Positions 21,814 to 27,527 of a stretch of 28,916 nucleotides of DNA are shown here, in pieces. A model generated the notes under the pieces. It made no database searches. It was not told where the DNA came from and saw only the letters and a list, made by a program, of their open reading frames with translations. Both the position numbers and the translations under genes were made by a program. The first letter of the stretch is position 1. Every line of letters begins with the position of its first letter. Origin of the DNA: a virus; IMG/VR virus record IMGVR_UViG_3300037963_004137, positions 1-28,916 of that record, one strand, 5' to 3'.

Positions 21814-24723
21814 TTAAGCGACTGCTTCGACGTCCGGTGTATGCGATTCCCAGCGTCGGACCGTCTTTCTCGACAGCTTCGACATTTCTCGAACGCGAGC
21901 GACTGCGAGGAAGTATTCTCGCGTTCTCTGTCCTCGAGGACCGGAGCGTCGTACATCCAGCCGCAGTCCTCCGAGTCCGAGGACGGTCTGGATCATGCGG
22001 AACGGTGTCGCATCCTGTCGCGCGACCAGTCCAGCGGCTTCGAGGTGTGGCTGGACAGCATGGAGGACCAGTTCCCCGGCGGACTGGTCGACCGCGATAC
22101 GTCCCTCCGACTCCTCGAGCCGGAATAGAATGTCGAGCGCCGCTTGCAGGACGCGAGCGCGAGGCATGACAGGACGGAGAGACATAAACGTCTGTTTTGT
22201 CGCGGCGCGAACCTCTGCGGAGGCGAGGAGGACGTCCGCTCCCTTCGCGAGGAGGAGCGTCGCAGCGAAGACCCTCGTTCTTTGCGCGAGCTGGTTCCGC
22301 TTCGTCTTCAGCGCGACGTCCGTTCGAGCTGCGACGTCGCCTCCGGTGTACGCCGCTCCATATACAGAGCGCATCACACCGGCGCGATATGCGTGGTATT
22401 CCTCGAGGGTATCCGCTCCTCCGGTCTCGACCCTCTCGAACTGTCGCTCCGATAGCGGCTCCGCTTTCGCGACAGAGACCGCTTCGTCCAGCTCGCGAGC
22501 GTCGCGAGCCTCGGAGACCGCCTCGGAGAACGGCGCGTCCAGGACGCCGGAGCCTCTCTCGAAGGCGTGTCGCGCTCCGAGATACGCGACAGTCCATCCG
22601 AACCCGGTCTGATACCGCGAGGCGAGCAGGACCGCCTGGAGGCGCGCAAGCCGGACCGCGTCGTCGGAACACATGAAGTCGCTTGCGAGAGACAGAGACC
22701 TCGAGGAGGCTTTAACCATTGCGTTCGCAGCATGGAACCGGCGTCGCGCGTCGCTCATATGTCCTTCCGCTTCGAGCCTCCATCCAGAGACCGGAGCGGA
22801 CTCGACACCGGAAAGATAGATGGTCGGAGTCTTCGGACGTCGGACACGGTGTATCGCCTGCTCAACCATGGGACCGGTCGCGACTTGTCCCCTATTGATC
22901 AGGACATGCACTTCGTCGTAATGCTCCGCGTCAATGCTTACGCCCGTGTTCATCGCGTTGTTATAGATAAGGACGTCCGCGAGGAGCGCTTCCGGTGACA
23001 GGTCGTTCTCTGTGTCGTTGCTCCGGCTGCCGACCACACAGCGGACGGTTCTGTCGGGATAGCGCCGGACCAGGAGGTCCGCGAACCCTTGCGCCGCATA
23101 CCGTCCAGGGATGTACACCGCGAGCCGCTTACCAGCGTCCAGGCGCTTCTTTATCAGTCCTTTGTGTAGCTTGTCAGAGGAGGCAATACAGGTCTCCGCT
23201 CCGCTCTTCGTCCTGGTATACAGTCCCGGTATGTATTGAACTGCGAAGATATGCGGCGCGCTGTCCCAGCTCTCGAAGGAGACCTCCTCGAGTCCATGCT
23301 TCGAGCGGTACGCCGCGACGTCTTCGAGGAGGCGCGCTGTCGCGGTCCCTATATGCGCGTCGCAGAGCATGACACGACCGGCATGCGCGACCGCATAAAT
23401 TAACAGATTGTAAACCTCTCGCGCGCGCTCCGCCTTCATCATTCCATGAAGCTGCTGAAGACATGCTTCGACTTCGTCGATCTGGAGGAGCGTTCTCCGC
23501 AGGAGTTCCGGTCGCGCGCCTCCGATCTTCCGAGGAAGCGACGCGAGACAACAGGCGACCGACTCCGAGCGGAGGACAATGCTCGAAGACGCTTCGCCGT
23601 GTCCGATGTCGAGCCGCTTCGCAAGCTGTCGCGCGAGCGCCTTCGTCGGACACAGCGCGAGCGTTCTCCGGTGATATGCGCCGCGAGGAGACCAGTCCTT
23701 CCGCTCGCGTTCCATAAGCCACGTCTTACCGGAGCCGGTCCGCGTTCCAATCACGACGCGGTCCGGTATGGTATCTGGCCAGCGGGCGCGACCGTCGCGG
23801 TCGAGGGAGATTCGGACGACGCCGGAGTCCAGCCGCTTCGACTTCGGAATCATAAAACGAGTCTTACAAGAGAAACAAGCGTAATGGTCCGCGTTCATCC
23901 TCTTATATCCAGAACCATCACAGGAGGGACATTGTCCGCGTTCTCCGTCTTGCAGGTCGGGATATCCCGGTCTCCATTCCTCGCGCCTCCACACAGAATA
24001 ACTGTCCTTTGTCCTGGTTCCGCTTGCTTGCGACTTGGAAGGCTTCTTCCGAACAGGTCGCGCCTTGACAGGATAGCGCGCCGCGAGCTGGTCGAAGAAC
24101 GACGCGAGCGCCTCTCCGTCGATATGGTCTTGACCCTGGAGGAGGCGGATACGCTTTCCGGTGTCGCGGTGTCGCTCTCCTGGAACGGGAAAGATACGAG
24201 TTCCGATGTCCTTCGCATCGCGGTCCCAGAACCACGGCCACTCGTTCGACTGATACCAGCGCTTAAGAACAGTCTTCATCGCATCCGGCGACCAGCGGTC
24301 CGACTTCGATCCCATTCCGACCGGAAGCCAGTACAGGAGACAGAATCCCTGTCCGGTATAGATGACACGGTTCGGAGCCGGAAGTCCGAGCGCGGACGCC
24401 TCTCGAACGACCATCGAGACAAGGTCGACCGACTCCATCCAGGACAAGACCTCCGACTCCGTCGCGGCGCGCATTGCGGCTTTCCGCTCCTTCCGAGTCG
24501 CGCCCCAGCGGTCGGAGGCTCCGTCCCAGTCGTACGGATCGACGTCGATCGAGAGTGAACAGGCTCGCAGAAGGTCCGAGGCGCGCATCTTCCGCGACGG
24601 AGCGTCCTTCCGATACCATCCGCCGGACGTAAACCGACAATGATACCTCGACCCCGGTATGGTCCTATATCGTAGCTCTGCGGACTCTGGAGGAGGAGGA
24701 AGAAGTCTGGTTGTGTTATACAT
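21814..24723 (-). CDS. Primase-helicase replication protein: AEP-like primase, zinc ribbon, SF2 helicase (969 aa)
   Basis: Three parts are visible. Residues 1-220 resemble an archaeo-eukaryotic (PrimPol-type) primase: the acidic pair in SIDVDPYDWDG (D60, D62), the YTGQGFCLLYWLP motif (122-134) and DIGTRIFPVPG (172-182). Residues 265-286 form a zinc ribbon (CPSC...CFSC). Residues 320-640 are a superfamily 2 helicase: Walker A GTRTGSGKT (K333), Walker B LLQIDEVEA (D416, E417), and QAIHRVRRP (622-630) as motif VI. The helicase resembles the herpes UL9/origin-binding group found in phage and plasmid replicons. The C-terminal 300 residues are unassigned and may bind DNA. With no DNA polymerase gene here, it probably opens and primes the origin for host polymerase. 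AAAGGA precedes ATG 24723. Confidence 0.88.
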   Translation of the reverse strand: MYNTTRLLPPPPESAELRYRTIPGSRYHCRFTSGGWYRKDAPSRKMRASDLLRACSLSIDVDPYDWDGASDRWGATRKERKAAMRAATESEVLSWMESVDLVSMVVREASALGLPAPNRVIYTGQGFCLLYWLPVGMGSKSDRWSPDAMKTVLKRWYQSNEWPWFWDRDAKDIGTRIFPVPGERHRDTGKRIRLLQGQDHIDGEALASFFDQLAARYPVKARPVRKKPSKSQASGTRTKDSYSVWRREEWRPGYPDLQDGERGQCPSCDGSGYKRMNADHYACFSCKTRFMIPKSKRLDSGVVRISLDRDGRARWPDTIPDRVVIGTRTGSGKTWLMERERKDWSPRGAYHRRTLALCPTKALARQLAKRLDIGHGEASSSIVLRSESVACCLASLPRKIGGARPELLRRTLLQIDEVEACLQQLHGMMKAERAREVYNLLIYAVAHAGRVMLCDAHIGTATARLLEDVAAYRSKHGLEEVSFESWDSAPHIFAVQYIPGLYTRTKSGAETCIASSDKLHKGLIKKRLDAGKRLAVYIPGRYAAQGFADLLVRRYPDRTVRCVVGSRSNDTENDLSPEALLADVLIYNNAMNTGVSIDAEHYDEVHVLINRGQVATGPMVEQAIHRVRRPKTPTIYLSGVESAPVSGWRLEAEGHMSDARRRFHAANAMVKASSRSLSLASDFMCSDDAVRLARLQAVLLASRYQTGFGWTVAYLGARHAFERGSGVLDAPFSEAVSEARDARELDEAVSVAKAEPLSERQFERVETGGADTLEEYHAYRAGVMRSVYGAAYTGGDVAARTDVALKTKRNQLAQRTRVFAATLLLAKGADVLLASAEVRAATKQTFMSLRPVMPRARVLQAALDILFRLEESEGRIAVDQSAGELVLHAVQPHLEAAGLVARQDATPFRMIQTVLGLGGLRLDVRRSGPRGQRTREYFLAVARVREMSKLSRKTVRRWESHTPDVEAVA

Positions 24724-24753
24724 TGGTTATCCTTTGAAGGAAGGACGTAGGGT

Positions 24754-24784
24754 GAAGGGGATCGGAGAGGAACCGATCCCCTTC
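24754..24784. promoter_or_regulatory. 12-bp stem hairpin between RHH and primase genes
   Basis: GAAGGGGATCGG (24754-24765) and CCGATCCCCTTC (24773-24784) pair perfectly around a 7-nt loop. It fills the gap after the RHH stop, and on the minus strand it is followed by TCCTTCCTTC, an AAAGGA SD and ATG 24723. The T-rich flank is on the plus-strand side (TTTACTT), so for leftward mRNA it is better read as a leader or processing structure than as a full terminator. Confidence 0.65.
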
Positions 24785-24785
24785 T

Positions 24786-25019
24786 TTACTTCTGAAACGG
24801 AATCACCTGTCCGGCGTCCTGATCTTGGTCGTTCATTATCCGACGAAGACGCTCCGGCGTCGAACCAGTTAGCCCGGCTTGGATAGACCTCGAGACCCAT
24901 ACTCGGAGAATGCTGTCGCAATAGTCGACGACAGACATTCCAGAGAGGACCGCAGCGAAGCGGATAACTCTCGCGGTTTCATCGCGAACCTGAAGGGAAG
25001 TAAAGCCTTTGGGGGGCAT
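24786..25019 (-). CDS. Ribbon-helix-helix (CopG-like) DNA-binding protein (77 aa)
   Basis: Residues 6-42 fit a ribbon-helix-helix fold: strand FTSLQVRDET, helix ARVIRFAAVLSG, turn with MS, then helix VVDYCDSILRVW. RHH proteins bind DNA as dimers through the strand and usually repress their own promoters or help partition and replication control. The gene is the first of the leftward operon and lies against the divergent control region. GGAG lies 8 bases before ATG 25019 and directly abuts a TGTCTACCGATAGACA box, which fits autoregulation. Its last codons (GQVIPF) contain the 14-nt string GGACAGGTGATTCC shared with the 48-nt dyads. It is probably the early regulator; which DNA motif it binds is not proven. 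Confidence 0.8.
   Translation of the reverse strand: MPPKGFTSLQVRDETARVIRFAAVLSGMSVVDYCDSILRVWVSRSIQAGLTGSTPERLRRIMNDQDQDAGQVIPFQK
24799..24812 (-). repeat. Partial dyad copy inside the RHH gene
   Basis: On the minus strand the 14 bases GGACAGGTGATTCC equal bases 9040-9053 of dyad A. Only one arm is present, within the coding sequence for GQVIP near the C-terminus of the RHH protein. Confidence 0.7.
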
Positions 25020-25030
25020 AATGACACTCC

Positions 25031-25048
25031 ATGTCTACCGATAGACAA
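25031..25048. promoter_or_regulatory. Operator-like box 2, next to the RHH start
   Basis: ATGTCTACCGATAGACAA carries perfect TGTCTA and TAGACA arms around a 4-bp centre. It lies 11 bp upstream of the RHH start codon and overlaps its SD on the minus strand. A bound protein would block initiation of the leftward early operon. Confidence 0.7.
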
Positions 25049-25054
25049 GATTAC

Positions 25055-25083
25055 CTAATACCTTCTATCCGTAGCAAGCACAA
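25055..25083 (-). promoter_or_regulatory. Possible leftward early promoter
   Basis: On the minus strand TTGTGC (25083-25078) and TATTAG (25060-25055) are 17 bp apart. The spacer contains CTACGGATAGA, matching CTACCGATAGA of box 2 at 10 of 11 positions. An alternative pair, TTGCTA and TAATCT with 18 bp spacing, overlaps it. Both are weak, so the exact hexamers are uncertain. Confidence 0.4.
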
Positions 25084-25125
25084 AAGACCAGGATTAAGAT
25101 ACACAAGGAAGATACTCGCGAAACG

Positions 25126-25173
25126 GTGGACAGGTGAAACTTCTATAAAGAAAAAAGAGAATCACCTGTCCAC
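25126..25173. repeat. 48-nt dyad element, copy B
   Basis: The outer 12 bases of each arm (GTGGACAGGTGA and its complement) are perfect and identical to dyad A. The right arm is identical over all 15 bases. The left inner arm differs, giving an AAC bulge before TTC that can still pair with GAA. It is 48 nt long like copy A, with an A-rich centre. It lies upstream of the rightward promoter, so that promoter would not transcribe it. This favours a DNA-level function. Confidence 0.9.
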
Positions 25174-25211
25174 GGGATTCGCTCGCAATATCAAGCACTT
25201 ACAGCGCGCGC

Positions 25212-25227
25212 GTCTATCGGTAGACAT
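25212..25227. promoter_or_regulatory. Operator-like box 3, overlapping the rightward -35
   Basis: GTCTATCGGTAGACAT is the exact reverse complement of the first 16 bases of box 2. Its right half contains the TAGACA -35 of the late-block promoter, so binding there would repress (or, by contact, activate) that promoter. Confidence 0.7.
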
Positions 25228-25249
25228 TCGAAGAACAGCCCGATATAAT
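25221..25249 (+). promoter_or_regulatory. Predicted rightward (late block) promoter
   Basis: TAGACA at 25221-25226 and a perfect TATAAT at 25244-25249 are 17 bp apart, close to the sigma70 consensus. Start would be near 25256, giving a very short leader containing GGAGG (25256-25260) before ATG 25268. The close fit suggests host RNA polymerase transcribes the late genes, in agreement with the absence of a phage polymerase. Confidence 0.72.
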
Positions 25250-25267
25250 GAAGACGGAGGTTCGAAG

Positions 25268-25507
25268 ATGGATTGTCCTAAATGTCATGAACCTAAGTCT
25301 CGCGTGGTTTACACCCGGCGCGCGCTGTCGCTCGGAGCTGGTCTGTCTCTCTGTACAGATCTCCCGCGTCCAGACCTCCGCGTCCGTCGTCGACGCTGTC
25401 TCGGTTGTGATCATCGCTGGTCGACCCTCGAGGTCTCACAGGACTATCTTTCGAGAGTCGTCGTCGACCATGCTCGCGAGGCGGTCTCGATCATGGGTTG
25501 GACATGA
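25268..25507 (+). CDS. NrdR-like zinc ribbon protein, candidate late regulator (79 aa)
   Basis: The protein reads CPKC (C3, C6), then SRVVYTRR, then RRRRCLGCDHRWSTLEV (C44, C47). This is the layout of the NrdR zinc ribbon (CPxC...S+V..SR...RRRRxCxxCxxRFTTxE), but the ATP-cone domain of NrdR is absent. Short zinc ribbons of this kind, including the Ogr/Delta group, can act as phage transcription activators. It is the first gene after the rightward promoter, with GGAGG 7 bases before ATG 25268, and its stop overlaps the terminase small subunit ATG. I reject a longer N-terminal extension from 25031, because that would run through the control region and promoter. The activator role is an inference. 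Confidence 0.75.
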   Translation: MDCPKCHEPKSRVVYTRRALSLGAGLSLCTDLPRPDLRVRRRRCLGCDHRWSTLEVSQDYLSRVVVDHAREAVSIMGWT

Positions 25508-25953
25508 AGAGGCGCGGACCAGCGACGACGCTCGAAGGCTTGACCGACCTTCAAAGGCGCGTGGTTCTTTATTGTCTGGAGAACGACGTCGATCCCTGGA
25601 GGGCTGCGGACGCTGGAATCTGTTCTCGAGCGGCTGTCCAGAAATGGAAGATCGCGAATGTTCGCGGCTGGATTGAAACGGAGCGACGGTCTCGACCGAA
25701 GACGCTCGACCAGCTCGCGGAAGAAGCGCAAGCCTCGAGGAATGCTCTCCTCTCGCGAGCGATTCGCGTCCTCGAGGACACACTGGAGACCGGAGAAGGC
25801 AACGCGACAGCGGTTCGACTGTCTCAATGGATTATCGAGGGGATTGTCACGCAAGCTGCAACGCCTCGCGAACCGAAGGTCCGCGACGGTTTCCCGAAAC
25901 CAAACCCGGAAGCAGAACTCGCGGACGTCCTTCGACTGGTCCGGCGTAAGTGA
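25504..25953 (+). CDS. Terminase small subunit (149 aa)
   Basis: It lies directly before TerL, with GTGA overlap. The N-terminus (about 10-55) has a helix-turn-helix pattern, LTDLQRRVVLYCLENDVDPW then AADAGICSRAAVQKWK, typical of small terminases that bind the packaging site. The middle is helical (LAEEAQASRNALLSRAIRVL, about 71-90), in the place of the oligomerisation domain, and the basic C-terminus (VRLVRRK-type) would touch TerL. The start is ATG 25504, within the preceding stop (ATGA), rather than the upstream TTG. Small terminases diverge fast, so the call rests on HTH pattern, size and order. Confidence 0.78.
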   Translation: MKRRGPATTLEGLTDLQRRVVLYCLENDVDPWRAADAGICSRAAVQKWKIANVRGWIETERRSRPKTLDQLAEEAQASRNALLSRAIRVLEDTLETGEGNATAVRLSQWIIEGIVTQAATPREPKVRDGFPKPNPEAELADVLRLVRRK

Positions 25954-27518
25954 CCACCTATGTCCCCGGTCGAGTCCCGGTCCGCTTGACGTCGGAAGTT
26001 CGCGAGTTGCTGTCCGACCTGGACACCTTCGCGCGCCTTCACAAGGTCCAGGACAAGGACTCGAAGCGGCTTGTTCCGTTCGAGCCTCTTCCAATGCAGC
26101 GGAAGATTTTCGACGCGGTCTCCGCTGGTTCGAACCGAATCCTGATCGTCAAGGCTCGACAGGTCGCAGCGACAACAGGCGCGAAAATGGCGCTTCATTG
26201 GCTCGCGTACACTACGCCCCACGCCGCTATGCATGCAATCGTGTCCATGCGAGAGGACTCCGCGACGGCTCTCCTGGACGACTCGCGGCGCTGGTTAAGA
26301 GACCCGCCGGAACTTCTACAGAGACCGCTTCGGACGCAAGCTCGAGCGCGCGTTGTATACGATGACACAGGCGCAAGCCTCCAGGCGTTCACGTCCAGGT
26401 CACAGACCGGACTTCGGAGCTTCCAACCGGCCGCAGTTCTGATATCAGAAGCGGCGTACGCTCCCGACCTCGCGGAGACCATCGCGCAAGCGGACGCCGC
26501 AGTCGGAGAGGGTCTCTTGATTGTCGAATCAACCGCGAACAATCCGGCGGACCATTTCGCGAGACTGGTTGCAGGCGCGCCGGAAAATGGCTGGACACTG
26601 CTGTCCATGTATTGGCATGAACATCCAGCTTATTCCGTCGACGCGGGACACGTTCCGCCGGACTTCCTCGAGACCCTCTCCGAAGCGGAACAACAGGAGC
26701 GCGAGCGGTACGACCTAACGCCGGGTCAAGTCTACTGGAGAAGGCGGACAGCTGGTCGCCTCGCGTCCTCCTCGAAGTTCCGGCGCGAGTATCCCGGCTG
26801 TCTGGACGACTGCTTCCTCGATCGTGAGGGAGGATACTTCGAAGAAGCGCTCCTCGCGGACATTCACGTCGTCGAACATTCCCTCCATGGAGACCAGACC
26901 GGCCGCGAGCTGGAGGCTCCGCACCGGTCCGACCGCTATGTAATGGGAGTCGACGTCGGAGGAGGAGTCGGAGGCGACTTCTCGACTATATGCGTTGTGT
27001 CTGTGTCTACGCGACAGCCGGTCTATATGGAGCGCTCGAATACGAAGTCCCCGTCCGCATGGTCTCACCGCGTCGTTCAAGTCGCGAGCCGGTATAACTC
27101 CGCGCTTGTTCTCGCGGAGTCGAACAACCATGGACACGCTCTCCTCCTCGAGCTGAACAACTGCGGTTATCGTCAACAATGGAGGAATCCGAAGGGGAAA
27201 CCCTGGACAACGACGCTCCAGTCCAAGCTCGAAGCCTTCGACACTCTTCGCGAGGCGTTGTCGATCATTCGCATCCTTGACCGAGTGACATGGATGGAGC
27301 TACGGTCCTTGACCATCGCACCGGGAAAGATTGCACCGGAAGCGCCTCGAGGTTCGTACGATGATTGCGCAATCGCTCTCGCGCTCGCTTATCGATGCCT
27401 CCGCGATATCCCTTCTTCCTGGAGAACTTCCGCGTTACAATCCGGTCGAACTCGCATCGATGATCTAATATCAAGCGCAAGAGCGCGACGGATTCGGTCC
27501 TCCTCCCTCCCCTTTTAA
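25950..27518 (+). CDS. Terminase large subunit (522 aa)
   Basis: Both domains are clear. The ATPase has a terminase-type Walker A variant, KARQVAATT (68-76), the Walker B region AVLISEAAY (162-170, with S-E in place of D-E, as in several terminase groups) and the coupling motif ESTANN (193-198). The nuclease domain has VMGVDVGGG (D335) with D343, LVLAESNN (E390) and GSYDDCAIALALA (D471/D472) as metal ligands. The enzyme pumps DNA into the procapsid and cuts the concatemer. The start is GTG 25950, overlapping the TerS stop. The only nearby ATG (25960) is out of frame. The length is usual for phage TerL. I cannot deduce the packaging mode (headful or cos) from this. Confidence 0.93.
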   Translation: MTTYVPGRVPVRLTSEVRELLSDLDTFARLHKVQDKDSKRLVPFEPLPMQRKIFDAVSAGSNRILIVKARQVAATTGAKMALHWLAYTTPHAAMHAIVSMREDSATALLDDSRRWLRDPPELLQRPLRTQARARVVYDDTGASLQAFTSRSQTGLRSFQPAAVLISEAAYAPDLAETIAQADAAVGEGLLIVESTANNPADHFARLVAGAPENGWTLLSMYWHEHPAYSVDAGHVPPDFLETLSEAEQQERERYDLTPGQVYWRRRTAGRLASSSKFRREYPGCLDDCFLDREGGYFEEALLADIHVVEHSLHGDQTGRELEAPHRSDRYVMGVDVGGGVGGDFSTICVVSVSTRQPVYMERSNTKSPSAWSHRVVQVASRYNSALVLAESNNHGHALLLELNNCGYRQQWRNPKGKPWTTTLQSKLEAFDTLREALSIIRILDRVTWMELRSLTIAPGKIAPEAPRGSYDDCAIALALAYRCLRDIPSSWRTSALQSGRTRIDDLISSARARRIRSSSLPF

Positions 27519-27527
27519 GGTCTTTTC

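Larger units (their letters stand above)
25020..25267. promoter_or_regulatory. Divergent control region (candidate regulatory hub or origin)
   Basis: This is the longest gene-free stretch (248 bp) and separates the leftward early block from the rightward late block. In order it holds box 2 (25031-25048), a leftward promoter (25055-25083) with a degenerate box in its spacer, the 48-nt dyad B (25126-25173), box 3 (25212-25227) and the rightward promoter (25221-25249). Boxes 2 and 3 are in inverted orientation. A/T content is raised locally. A replication origin here is possible because of the dyad and the adjacent primase-helicase operon, but is not shown. Confidence 0.7.

Noticed and set aside
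21770-22672. 300-codon minus-strand frame overlapping the 3' part of the primase-helicase gene
   Set aside because: It is a shifted frame of the same strand with very high Arg and low-complexity composition, no SD, and it would run through the operator at 21766-21783.
23446-24558. 370-codon plus-strand frame opposite the primase-helicase gene
   Set aside because: It is Arg/Ser/Leu-rich shadow coding on the strand opposite a gene with clear domains. This G+C-rich genome with TCG/CGA-rich codons gives many long antisense frames.
25031-25507. N-terminal extension of the zinc ribbon protein from ATG 25031 (158 aa)
   Set aside because: It would cover the control region, the 48-nt dyad and the rightward promoter. 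ATG 25268 has a proper GGAGG and begins exactly at the zinc ribbon.
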